Assembly: GCA_950022295.1 (NCBI GenBank)
Contig: OX465598.1
Coordinates: forward strand, 302,324,001 to 302,388,000
From: Bromus sterilis
Taxonomy: Eukaryota > Streptophyta > Magnoliopsida > Poales > Poaceae
DNA length: 64,000 nt
Direction of reading: 5' to 3'
Shown piece after piece: positions 22,888 through 34,775 of this stretch. Every line of letters starts with the position of its first letter. The first letter of the stretch is position 1. Made by a program: the position numbers and the translations under genes. Under the pieces are notes generated by a model. The model was not told where the DNA came from, did not search any database, and worked only from the letters and a program-made list of their open reading frames with translations.

Positions 22888-24460
22888 TGATACGTCCAAA
22901 ACGTATCTATAATTTCTGCTCGTTCCATGCATGTTTTGTGTGATATTGCTATGATCTAGATACACTTTCATACACTTTTGATCATATTTGGACTAACCAA
23001 TTAACTCAGTGCACCCCAGTGCCAGTTCCTATTTTCTGATGTTTTTCTATTTCAGTTTTCCCCCATATAAAAAGTGCCAGAAAAATTCCGGGGAAAATAC
23101 AGGAAAAATCAGCGTACAGGAAGCTTCGAGAAGAGCCCGGGAGGGGCCAAAGGGGAGCCAGGGGGGCCCAGGCGGCCACCCGGCGCGGCCCCACCCCTGG
23201 CCGCGCCAGGGGGGCGCCTGGGGGCCCTGGTCCACCTCTGGCTGCCCCCCTTCTCCTATTTATTCTCCGTCACGGGGAAACTCTGAAGACAGAACCCTAT
23301 TTCGCAAACTCGCCTCTGTTCCGTCGCCGCCGCGCTTCCGAGATCGGGAGCACCAGAAGACCTCTTCCCGGCACCCTGCCGAAGGGAGGATTGACCTCCG
23401 GGAGTCTCCACTCCACCATGGATGCTCCCCGGATTCTCGTGAGTAGTTTTCCTTGGACCATGGGTCCGTGATCGGTAGCTATGTGATGTTCTCCTCCCCT
23501 CTGCTATTGCTATGTTGAGTTTGATAGGATCTGATGGATTATGAGATTATGTTCAGATTGTGATTGAGTAATATATTTGGTTCTTATCTCTTATATTTTT
23601 GTTCCTAAGTAATTCTTGCATGTTCTCCGTTGCTGTTTATTGCTTTGGCCAAGTAGTAGGTAGTGACTCCAAGAGGGAACGTTTTGCTCGATTGTGGGTT
23701 CATGCCCCCCGATGACACGCTTGAGTGACAGAAACATGATTCAATGGGATGTGTTGTTGCCACAAGGGGGAAAACAATGGTGCTTGTAACCGCGGTTACA
23801 AGGATTGTTTACTTTACGCAAAATTATTTTTAATGCAGTTGTCTGTTGCTTTGGGTTTACACTTTGGGTGGGGCTCGCAACTTAATACCAGCGAGATGTT
23901 CTGGATAGATATCTCAAGGTGGATGATTAGTAGTAGATGCAGTTGGATTTCGGTCTACTTACTTTGGCGTACTTCCCAGGCTTTTGAACCTCGTCCTTTC
24001 TTTTGTAGCATAGTTAGCATTGCGGTGCGTTCATAATCCTGTCAATTGCCTTTCTGTAAAAATTTTACCTCGCATAGCAATTTTATCGTCTTTTGGGAGA
24101 GAGACATCACTAGTGAACATCATGTATCCCGGTCCATATCCTCATCACTGTTTACACGCTCATTTACTTTTATGCTTTTACTTTCAATTGCAATCATTAT
24201 CCCTTGTGTTTTACCCTTTGTGAACAACAAGACCGGAGAGATTGGCAACCTCTCTGAACTTCGTTGGGAACAAAGTTATCGTGTATGTGTGCAGGTCCGC
24301 GTCAGTTGCGCCGCTGACACCTACTTATCATCTCCTGAGTCCTACTGGAGACAAACCTTGGTATCTTCACCGAGGGAAATTTGTTGTTGTGCTACATCAC
24401 GCCTTCCACTTGGGCTCACCAACGAAGGGCAAGAAATCACTATCATTATCTCGCACATCA
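22888..24460 (+). mobile_element. Solo LTR of the Athila-lineage family
   Basis: A 1573-bp insert begins TGATACGTCC and ends tcgcacatca. It is flanked by a perfect 5-bp TSD ataac (22883-22887 and 24461-24465). It matches the LTRs of the two full elements but is visibly more diverged, mainly in the first 600 bp. There is a short deletion after the TATA region, and the TATA-like word reads ctatttatt. It is a product of LTR-LTR recombination of an older insertion in the LARD interior. Confidence 0.92.
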
Positions 24461-25516
24461 ATAACCCATAGGGACATTTTTACGCATCTATACTACAAAC
24501 AACAAAAGTAAGGAATACATCTCCGAAAGCAGGGTACCGAAGTCAACGTAGAGGATACGACTCGGCAATGCCAATTCGTATCAAGGGGAGAACTCAAGGG
24601 TTTTAGAATAGGTAAGATCGGTCGGATAATAATCCACCAAAGGATCCGGTGGACCGCAAGGAATCTGATATGAGTATCGATACTCAACCAGGAGAAGAAA
24701 TAATGCAAAGGCACCGGATGATAAAAGCATCAGAATGATTCGATGCTTAAGTAGAAAGGAGTTATGACTTACAATCGGGGATATCAGAAGCAGATGTTCT
24801 GACCATGGGTATATAAGCTGAACAGACTTATACGGACAATCAACGAAGGTTTGATTTTCTGAGATCCAGCTCATGTCCGGAATGACGTCTGAGCCCGAAG
24901 AATGAGTTCATAGGGATCAATGGATGCCTTGGTGCATTCGCACACATAATGAGTTCCATAGCATCAGTATGGCAAGGACAAGGGATGTCAATGAAGAATA
25001 CATAGACATATGGAGTCAACCATAATGCAAGCAGGGCAGAAGAATCTCCAAAGAAGTAGGCTGTCGAGGATTCCCAAGACATCGGAGAGTATCTCGTGGT
25101 ATCTTGCAAACACAAGAGCATCGGGCAATGAAGGTACGGATAGCAAGGATGGGTAGTTATCCACGGGTATTTACTGGTGGTGGAGGATTATAACGGATAT
25201 GGGCCCATAGGATCTCGGTAATTCATCGGAGAGTAATCTTCAGCATCTCCTGTTGAATCAGGTGATCGTCGGTACTGGGGGGGCTCTCCGGGAGGAAGTA
25301 ATCACGAGAACCTAGAGTTAGCGTTAGCAAAATCTTTAACCTGAAAGGATGAGAGAGTAGAGTCCCAGAGTAAAGGTACGGAGAAAAAGATGCTAATACC
25401 ACCCAGTTTTTGCGACGTGGGCCGATAAGCCACACGACACTGTTAGTAAACTAGTTTTACCAAGACTAGACTCGACTTCGACCAAGGAGTTGGAAGGGGG
25501 TGTCCTACAGGCAGTC

Positions 25517-25530
25517 GGCTCTGATACCAA
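25517..25530 (-). other. LARD primer binding site (initiator tRNA-Met type)
   Basis: On the minus strand ttggtatcagagcc lies two bases after the 5' LTR end. It is complementary to the 3' end of initiator tRNA-Met, the usual primer for many plant Copia and some Gypsy/LARD elements. It fixes the orientation of the element as minus. Confidence 0.85.
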
Positions 25531-28500
25531 CTTGTGACGCCCCCAAAACCAGACCGTGTACAGTAATCATACACGCAAGGTACACGATCGAGATCAGGGA
25601 CTCACGGTGAGATATCACAACACAACTCTACAAATAAAATAATACAAGATGTTTAATACAAGCCAGGGGCCACGAGGGCTCGAATACAACAGCTCGAGAG
25701 CACAAAGTCAGCGGAAGCAATAGTATCTGAGTACAGACACAAGGACACAAGGTTGCCTTAAGAAGGCTAGCACAAAATCAACACGATCAAAAAGGCGAGG
25801 CCTCCTGCCTGGGAACCTCCAAACTACTCCTGGTCAAAGGGGAACTCGACGTCGTAGAAGGCATCGGGGATCTTCACATTGCGGTGGTCGGCATCGGGGA
25901 TCTCCTTCTCCTGGACTCCAAGGCTCCAACGTCAACTGCAGTGGCCGATCAGGCAAAACAAAAAGGGGGAAATAAAGCAAGGGTGAGTATCTAGCATACC
26001 CGCGAGTCTTACGTCCGCTACTACGCATTTATGCATTTGTATCAAATGGAAAGGGGAGGCTGTATATAGTGGACTGCAAGGTAGAAATCAGAGTAAGGAT
26101 AAGAAGCTAGGCCTATCGAAGACTAGCATCTTCCGACGAGTCTTGAAGCACGAGGTAAGGATCAGCCAACAGTTCAATAGCATGAATGTAATAACAATGA
26201 AGCAGAAGTTGCTACAGCATTGTATAATAGTAAGTTGTAATAATTACCAATTATAAATGCCTCCGATATCCCCTCCTCGACTTCCCTGCGAGGAGGAGAA
26301 ACCGGAACCAACAATTTAATAGTAGTATTTTGTAGTAGTAGGCTCTGACTTCAGCATAAAGTGTCCTGTTACCGTGGACACGGCTATTCGAATAGATCAA
26401 CCTCTCTGCAGGGGTGCACTACTGTTCAGCTTGCACGCTCGGATCTCCAGGGTGGCGTACACCTTGTTAGGGAATGCCCCACCGAGGCTATCCGACACGC
26501 CGAGGCCCATCCTACGGCTCATCAGAGAGGTCCCCGCCGGTCTACAGCCCTAAGGGCAAGGGGGTCATGGGCCTATCACCCCTCGCTCTCCGGGTCGTTG
26601 TGAGGAGGGTGAATTCCAGCGCCGCAGCGTGATCCGTCCCTACCACAATGCTGAACTGGACGTCTTTCAGAGCTTTCAAACGAGACCACAACGCGGAGGG
26701 CCCACACTGTAATCCCACGTGAAGGTGGTGCGTACAAGCCAAAAGGCTACTCAAGTCATCCACCTGAATCGTTAAGCATTTTATTATTATCTGTCGGGAC
26801 ATGTTGGGAAACGCAGTAGAAAACAAAAATTTCGGCATACGTAGCAATCACCCAAGATCATCTATGAAGATTGCATACAAGGTTTTAGGTCATGGCTCAC
26901 CAACCAATGTAGCGGAAGTAGAGTTGGTGAAGACCGTTGGTGCAGATCCCCGCAGCTAGGAATTCCAATGACATCCCAACCGCGAAGATATTGATCCCGC
27001 GTATCGTCCCACGATCCGTTGCGCGATCCATCCCGCGAACCGTCCCGCGATCAAGTCCCACGAACAAGTCCCTCGAACTAAATCTCCGAGGAAGAAGAAG
27101 GACCTCGAAGAAGGGTCAAAGGTATGATCCCTCTACCGCTATCCACACATCCCGATGTAGCAATCCAGCGGTGCTCTGCCGTCCAGAGAAGAACGCCACC
27201 GAGAGAAACTAGTGGGAGAAGAGCCTAGCGGCGTCCGGACTAGAACGATCTAGCCCGAAGAAAATTAGAGGCGCGTGGGATTTAGCTGGGGCAGCCTTGG
27301 GGCTTTTCTGGTGTCTATTTGGGGCTACCCCTGCCCCCGAATATATAGGTGGAAGCCTGGGGTCACAACTTGGGCGAGGGTTCTCCCCAAAGTCGGTTTT
27401 GGCCACCAGGAGGAGTCCAACACGGATTCCAGTACGAAACGCCGCGGACTACGGTGTCTAGGGGCAAAACGCCAGGGACCCTGGCGTCTGGGCTTGCCCC
27501 CAAAGGAAAGTCCTTTTTCCGCCGACCTACGACCTTGTGGACCTTCCTACTTGGCCTAGCTTCGGTTTCCGCGTCTTGGAGAGTTCCATACCCCTTCGGA
27601 TACTTCCATAAGCTTCCGAGAACCTCCCGGAACCTCCCGAAACATTTCTAGAAGTCCCGGAACAATTTCCCGATGTTTCGTAACCTTTCCACAACTATTA
27701 CCGAATGTTGCAAAACCTTCCGAGACTATCACGAATGTCTTCTTACCACTTCAAGACTCTTCTTAAATGTTCCGAAATCATCCGAGAGCGTTCACGAATA
27801 TTCTGAAACCATTCGGCACAACCTAGAACACTTGTAGTTGTAACAGCCCACATGTAGTAAGTTGCTATCACCATGTATTTTACTTTCTTTGTTGGACTTG
27901 TAGCTTGGCATGGTGGAAGTTTACATCATTTCATATGGTGATTCAAATTAGCATGGAGATTGGAGTCATTTTGGATTGGTTTCTTTTGCATGCAAAGTGG
28001 CTCAAGAAGGGCAGTCATGGAATTTTCCTTGCCACATGCTCACCTCACTTGACCCCAAACTTGGCCTAGCCATTTCATTTCACATGGCAATGATTTTAAA
28101 ACCCTCAGAGCATTTTTGCCACCAACAAAAACAGTAGCCCTAGTTCAAAGTGTTTTGAATTCAAAATAGGGCCACAATTTTTGTTGTTGCCAAAATTGGT
28201 CAAACCACTTTTGAAAAACCCAGAAAAATGCAAGGATTAAGAATTTCAAACTCATGGAATTTTGAACCTTTTATTTTTCTCTCAAAAACTCTCCAAAGTC
28301 CTTTTCTATTTAATTTTAAATAGAAAAGGTACTGTTTTGCTTGTGGACATTTTTTCACTGCATGCAAAAATGGTCAAACCAATTTTGGATGATCAAACAT
28401 CCTTTTAGGGGATTTATAAAATATTTGGAATATTTCTATGACCCCTAATCTTTTCCTTTTTCCTTTATTTCTTCCTGCTGCTCATTTTCTTCTGGAAACG

Positions 28501-28718
28501 GGCTGCTTTTCCTTTTTCTTCTCCCTCCAGCCCAGCTGGGCCGCTTGGATTCAGCCCACCAGAGCGCGTCGTCCCTTTTCTTTTTCCCTTCGCCCCTCTC
28601 TCACTGCCACCGGGGCCCGCGTGTCATCCCCTTCCTCTCTCACGCCTTTTCCCTGGACGCACATGGCGCCGTGGGTAGACGCCTGGACCTGCTGCGTCCA
28701 CGTCGCCTCCCCCTCTGA

Positions 28719-28727
28719 CTATAAGAG
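28719..28727 (+). promoter_or_regulatory. Probable TATA box of the long solo LTR
   Basis: ctataagag, followed about 15 bp later by ctagggtttcg, the same arrangement as at 7964-8008 in the related LTR. Confidence 0.5.
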
Positions 28728-29425
28728 CCCCCCCTGGTGGCCTAGGGTTTCGTTTTCCCCCTCGGGTTGCGCCGCCGCCGCCTCTTCCGTTTCGTCTCTG
28801 CTTCCGGCGATTCCGCCATGGACAGGAGGTCCATGGCCTGAGCTCCGAGCTGCTCGTTCCCGTCGCCGTCCACGTCTGCAGCAACGTCCAGCACGACCTC
28901 CTCCGAGCCGCTCGACCCCCTCTTGCCCCGCTGTGAGCTCCGTTCCCTTCCTCCCCTGTTCTGCAGAACCGTTCCGCGTAGTTTTTCCGGCGAGGAGTAG
29001 CTCTGTGTCGTAGCCGGCGAGTTCGTCTTAGCGCAAAAATGGGACCACGGCACATCCAGCTCCGTCCAGCAGCGAGCGATGGAGCCGTGGAGCTCTGTAG
29101 GAGATGGCGTCGTCGCCTGAACCCATCGCGCGCAGAGGATTGTCGACTGAAGTTCGTCTGTCAGTAGAAGCCGTTCCCTTTCTTGCTTCAGACCACGCCG
29201 GCCGTTCTTTCGCGAGATGCAGCCCAGTATAGATACGCGAGTTGACGCCGTGCTGTTTTCCCCTATGTTGGAGCGCTGGATCAACCTCAACGCGTGCAAG
29301 GGCTCGCCTTTCTGCACTTCGTCAGGCGTCTGAACCGAGTTCAGTCAGTTGCGTTCGATTGCAGTCGCGGCGTCTGTAGATAGGTCATGTTCAGTGCGAA
29401 GCGGTTCCTGTCACTAGCCGATCTG

Positions 29426-29512
29426 TAGCCGAGTTGGTCGAGTGCTCGGAGCTGCAGCGCGAGGGCGCGGGTTCGAACCCCCCCTGGGTTCGATTAAACC
29501 CCCATTTTTTGC
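29426..29512 (+). other. tRNA-like segment with Pol III A and B boxes
   Basis: tagccgagttgg (29426-29437) fits an A box, and ggttcgaaccc (29470-29480) is a perfect B box at tRNA-like distance. ccgag and ctcgg (about 29429-29450) can form a D-arm stem. A six-T run (about 29507-29512) could terminate Pol III. Acceptor and anticodon stems do not pair, so this is not a functional tRNA. It may be a tRNA relic, a SINE head or an internal Pol III promoter. Confidence 0.5.
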
Positions 29513-32500
29513 TCCGTTTGGAGTTGGCGTGCGAGCCACTGGGCTCGGCCCATTTACCTTAGCGCAGCAGGGGAGCAGCATCAGTGGGCTGCGGGATGGA
29601 TTCAGCCCAAGTGGCCTGGACCCCCCTTTTTCTTTTTTTGTTTCTTTTTCTTTTTCTGTCTTAATTCAATTTGAGTTGGAATTTCAAATTCAAACCTGAT
29701 CTTGGACCAGTATTCAAACAGAGGCATCCCATATATCAATTTGGGGTAGTTTGAGCTACTGATTGCAGTAGTGATACTCATTTTTGCATCTGACCCCTTC
29801 TAAAAATTGGAGTTGTGTCATTTTGCAAATAAACCCCCTGTTGCTTTTATTTAATTTTGGGAATTGGTTCAATTTGCAAATTGCCCATGTCATATATGAT
29901 TCTTGGGTAGTTTTGCACAAGGAGTTGCATGGTGATAATGTTTTCATCAACTGAACCTTTTCAAAAATTCATGAGGTGCAATTTTGCACTCAGCCCCCTA
30001 AACTTCAGTTGAAATTGCAGCTGCTTATGCAAATTCAAATGGAGGCATATTATATATGTTTTTGGGGTACTTTTCTGCAAGGAGTTCAGTAGTGATGTTT
30101 TCTTGTTGTGTTGAGCAACTTCTGAGACAAGGTGTGATCACCTGGTCCAGAAGCTTTCTGTCTGTCTGTCTACAACATCTCAGCTTCAGTGCATCTGAGA
30201 TGTTGTTCATCTGATCTTGTCCAGGCAGTTCCATGCCATCTTTCACTTCAAGTCAGCCTTAGCATATTGTCATATGCTTAGTGGCTGGCCTCAACCTTTG
30301 CTGCTCCTTCCTGTGTATCAATTTCACCGACACTGCTCCGTCTCCGGAATCATTGTTTTACTTTCATGTTATTTAAATTCCTGTAATGCTTTGTTGTTCA
30401 TGTCATGCTATCATGCTATTTACACCTAAGTTAAGGCTCAGACCAAATCCATTACAATGTAAATAAATTGCATATGGAAGTGATGACTTGTCGTCATCAC
30501 CTTCATTTAAACTTGACTAGACAGGGTCATATCATGCAAATAAAATCCTGATCATGCCATCCTTGATTGAGTTGTTTAAGTTGCTTACTTGTGTGCCTTT
30601 TCCTGCCGGTACCTTACGTTAGCACCTGAGACCGCCGAGGAGACTTACGTGGAGCTGTCCGACACCGAGCACGAGGGCACCGTGAGTGCTGCTTCGACTA
30701 CCTTACCAGGCAAGGGGGAGATCTGTGTCATTACTTTATAACTTTCTGCTCATGCCTAGCTGTAGATCTAGAACGTTATTGTTTGATCCTATCTACATTA
30801 TATGCCATGTTTAAACCCATACAGCCATGATCCCCACATCCCAGCAAACCCTTGTTCTGCTAAGTTACCGCTGCTCAGCCATTGCTTAGTATGGATAGAA
30901 AACTTGCTGCTTACCCTATATAATTATGGTTGGGATATCATGCTATAAAAGAAGTTGGTTGATATTTATTATTGTTAAATGATGTTAATTTTTATTCGAC
31001 GAAAGGTGGAAGGCTGGACTATTCCCGTCTAGTGCTTTGTTCCATTTGAGTCACCTAGGACCCGAGTTCCGGGTATTGTGTTTCTTGACGAGCGTGCCTA
31101 ATCGTGTGTGGGGTTTTATGGGGCCCCCTTGTCTTACCTACTTAGCCTCGTACATTCTAGTGGTGGCCCGAGCTGATTTATATTTGCAATGTGTGTGTGC
31201 TGGTTGGATCCCCAGTTGTTTCCAAACCAAACCAGGGCCAGGAGGACATAGTTTCTTGGCTGGCCCAAATAGACCGGCTGAGGACCCGGTCTCATAAGAG
31301 AACTAACCGGTAATCCAAACCTGGAGTCATACGGTAGAGTCCGATTCGAGAGCGTGGCCAGCTTTTGAGTTGGGTGTCGACTCACCGGGGGCCACCCGGA
31401 CATGTGCGTTGTTAGTTAGAGGGACTCTGACGTTCCGGAGTTTCAGGCGCTTACCCAGCCGAGTGGAAACCGGGCGTACATGCGACGTCTATAATGGACA
31501 GTTGGTACACCCCTGCAGGGTAAATCTTTTCGAAAAGCCGTGTCCGCGGTTATGGACTACTTGAGACCTACTCCTTGTTCATAGTATAACACCAACGAAA
31601 TTCATGCTATAAAACTTGACAAACCGTGTGCGTGCCTTGGTTGTCTTTCTTCGTCCAGGGGGACCGAGAGAGAAACGAGGTTGTGTTATGTTTGCGAATG
31701 TAGGTGGATATCTGACCTACGACTCGTCAGTCAACGTAAGCTTCGTGGATCTCATCCTTATTCTAATAGAACGTGTAGCCACCATATATGCTGGTACGGC
31801 TGCAAACTGACTTTTCCTTTACCTTACCTGTAGCGTTAGTTATTCCGTAATGATATGTTCTCACCCCCGTTTACCTTTTCGCTTTTACCGCTTTGCCTGA
31901 TCGGCCGCTGCAGTGGACTACTTCCTCGACCCCAGCACTGGACGATACCTCGTGGAGGTGCCTCCGGTGGATGACGACGAGTACGACTACTCCGACCAGT
32001 AGGATCCTTAGTTGGGCTCAGACGTTCCCGTGGGTGGATTTATGTGTAGCCCTCTCTAGGGCAATTTGGATCTTGACCGTACCCGGTCCATGTCTTGCTT
32101 CCGCTTGATGTACTAATGAGATGTATTCATGAGATGTTATGTATTTTGGACCGTGGCGTTGTATGCCCTGTTCTATTATCTCTATATATGTATTTCCTTT
32201 TCTTGTAGAGTTGTGTTTTTATACCTGTTGTCGAGAATCCGGCAACGACACGAGTGCGAGTGTCGTGCGCCGGTGGCGTTTGATGCGCTTCTAACTCCGA
32301 CCGGACGCGAAAGCGACTAGTTAGAGTTAGTACCGCATCAGGGGCCTTACAGTAGTGCTACCCGGAAACACTTATGGTTCCACCCGAAACAATTTCGGTA
32401 CCCTTTCTCTTTTCATCTCCTAGTTCTCTAACAGATTACTACTCGTTAAGTGTGTGACCCAATAGGTTCGGTATAATGCGTACATGAATCAGAACATCTT

Positions 32501-34099
32501 CCGGACACAGGTCAACAACCTTTTGTCAATAGCCAATAATCAACAGCGGAGCCATGGACACCCATGTTAACTCCCGCACATACACGAATAAACTTCGAGT
32601 GAACCTTTATGTTAGCCATGTACCATTCCCTTTGCTTCGCGATATATGACAAAGTCAGAGGAGAGAAGTTTGGCACCCATGTGTAACAACTTCTTGAACA
32701 CAAGTCACTCATTATCCTCTTTGCTCGTTTGTCCCTTTTCTCGTTATCGTATTCCGGTATCCCCGTGACTAAATCACAATGCGTCTGGCCAGACTATATT
32801 GGATATCGTCATACCGAGTGGGCCCGAAGTGAATATCTTCTTCATCGTGAAGGAGCAAATCCCAGTCTTGAACTATCACAGTTACTAGACACACCATCGG
32901 ATGTACCCAGAACTTATTTTACTACTTCCCAGTAACGGGAGGATTCATCTAAGAACCAAAGTACATCTTCCTGTGTGAAGCAACTCGATACTCTCATGGT
33001 CTAAGGAATTACGTATATGATAACATTTCATGATATGACTTATAACGTTGTTACGATGTGATCTCTAAGTATATCCTGCAATACCTGGGTCGGTTCAACA
33101 TCATTGTTCTGCTAACAATATGTTCTCATTGCTACTGACATCCTTGTTACAAGAACAATGTCCATGATTAAGAAAACGTAATCATCGGTTAGCACATGAG
33201 CTGGTCTTAGAGGCTAAACCAGGAACTCTTGGTGTTTACATTTCCACACATGCAAATGAGTTTTCTTCTGAATCTCACAGTCAGGATCATTGCAATTATA
33301 GCACAGAAATATAAACATTACTTACGAACGTGGAAATATATATATAATAACATTTTATTATTGCCTCTAGGGCATATTTCCAACAGTCTCCCACTTGCAC
33401 TAGAGTCAATAATATTGTCAGTGCTTGAGCACTTTACACCTATGGCATATCGGTGTAATGCAAGCTTCATTTGTGGTATAGACTTCATCTTCGGATCTGA
33501 CGTTTTAGGCCCGCTTGTATCTTGCATATCTTCGCGTTTTCACGCTATCATAAAATTCACTAATTTTTATCAGTTTAGCTTTGTATATGTTTGAATCAAT
33601 TTGTAGGACCTTGGTTCCTTAGAATAAGTCATGAAATCTTTCATCAATGTTCCATGAGTTTCAAGCATCTAGGAAACCATACCATGTTCATAAATGAACT
33701 TATGATTCAAAATACCCTCCTTGTTACTTCTCTAAGCAACAATATACTTAGCATGTGTTATAGAATTCGCCACAGTATCGAACTTGACAAAGTTCCTCCA
33801 TACTGCGCCACCCTTACGTGTGAAACACATAAGCCCAATTAAAATCGAAAATCGGTCGGAGTAAGTATGAACACTGAATTGGTGTAACTGTTTACATCAA
33901 AATTCAGCTAGTGTAACTTATTACAACAAGCTCTTCATTATCTCCATTTTGAGAAACATATCTTATCTATCATAAGTTTAACTTTTCACTGTTTGTCTAA
34001 TGATCAACATATTGTTCACTTTGGTATCTTGCTCGCAACCTTTTAGAGCATTGGACATATCTGGTCGTTTTGCATATTATGGTGTACATGATTAATCCA

Positions 34100-34775
34100 A
34101 ACACATAGGTGAGTGAATTCAATTCATGTGTTTTGCTTTATCTGTGTTCATGAACACTGATTTTTGCAAACAACTTTTCACCATGACCTGGGCAAGAACA
34201 TATTTCTTGGCGTATTCATACTAAACTACTTTAGTATCATGTCAACATGTAACGTTGGCTTTAGCATGATCAGGCACTTACTATCTGCATAGATCATTAT
34301 GCTCAATACTAATGCTATATTAGCCCAAGTACATTAACTGAAAACTATTTCCAATTAAGTCCTTACTCGTGTCAAGAAATTTATATCATTTCTAATCAAT
34401 AATATGTCATGTACATAAGGTTTTAGAAATATCATTCAGCTCCCACTTACTTTCTTGAATATTCAAGCATCTTCGTTATTACTGATGAAAAAAACTCTTT
34501 TCGCAATTTCATCAAACGAAAACTCCAACTCCATTATGCTAGCTTTAGTCCATTACTGGATATCCTAGGCTTGCATCTATTCCAGCATCCTTTGAATCGA
34601 CAAAACATTTAGGTCGTATCAAATATACGTCCTTCGTTATATTTCCGTGTAGAAACTTTTTTTTGACATTCATTCTACCATATCCTATAAATAAGATATG
34701 TAGTAATTGCTAGGATAACCCGAAATGACTAAAGCATATCTACGGTCGAGACTAGTTCGCCGTAGTCAACCTTTG
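34100..34775 (-). pseudogene. Reverse transcriptase remnant, catalytic Asp lost
   Basis: This is the best-preserved coding relic of the Angela-like element. The order of conserved Copia RT segments can be followed on the minus strand, with frameshifts and stops between them. The active-site box (34406-34417) has one of its two adjacent aspartates replaced by histidine. RT needs both for metal binding, so even a repaired frame would lack activity. Confidence 0.65.

Larger units (their letters stand above)
21239..25532 (-). other. LARD interior, non-coding
   Basis: Without the solo LTR at 22888-24460 and one TSD copy the interior is about 2.7 kb. The longest frames are about 100 codons (for example, 22462-22770 minus) and resemble nothing. 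No zinc knuckle, protease, RT, RNase H or integrase motif was seen in any frame. This is the expected content of a LARD, whose interior probably serves as packaged, structured RNA. Confidence 0.75.
27839..32351 (+). mobile_element. Long solo LTR (LARD-like), with an embedded tRNA-like sequence
   Basis: A 4513-bp insert begins TGTAACAGCCC and ends GGGGCCTTACA, with the perfect TSD gtagt (27834-27838 and 32352-32356). The empty site is intact in the other Angela LTR near 39465. It is a diverged relative of the insert at 7499-11230: the ends and the 3' half (about 30800-31600) align, while the 5' halves differ. A 191-codon plus frame at 28438-29013 covers a GC-rich promoter-proximal tract and is not convincing as a gene. 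This is the deepest level of the nest: solo LTR in Angela in LARD. Confidence 0.85.
26802..33385 (-). repeat. 3' LTR of the Angela-like element, split by a solo LTR
   Basis: Pieces are 26802-27838 and 32357-33385. A 12-bp segment present in the 5' LTR (about 38669-38680) is missing here. The polypurine tract caagtgggagac (minus strand, 33386-33397) abuts this LTR. Confidence 0.9.

Noticed and set aside
28438..29013. 191-codon plus frame near the solo LTR promoter
   Set aside because: GC-rich, low-complexity, starts upstream of the inferred TATA box, and is not shared with the related LTR.
29419..29490. Functional tRNA gene
   Set aside because: A and B boxes are good, but acceptor and anticodon stems do not pair and no clear anticodon loop can be drawn.
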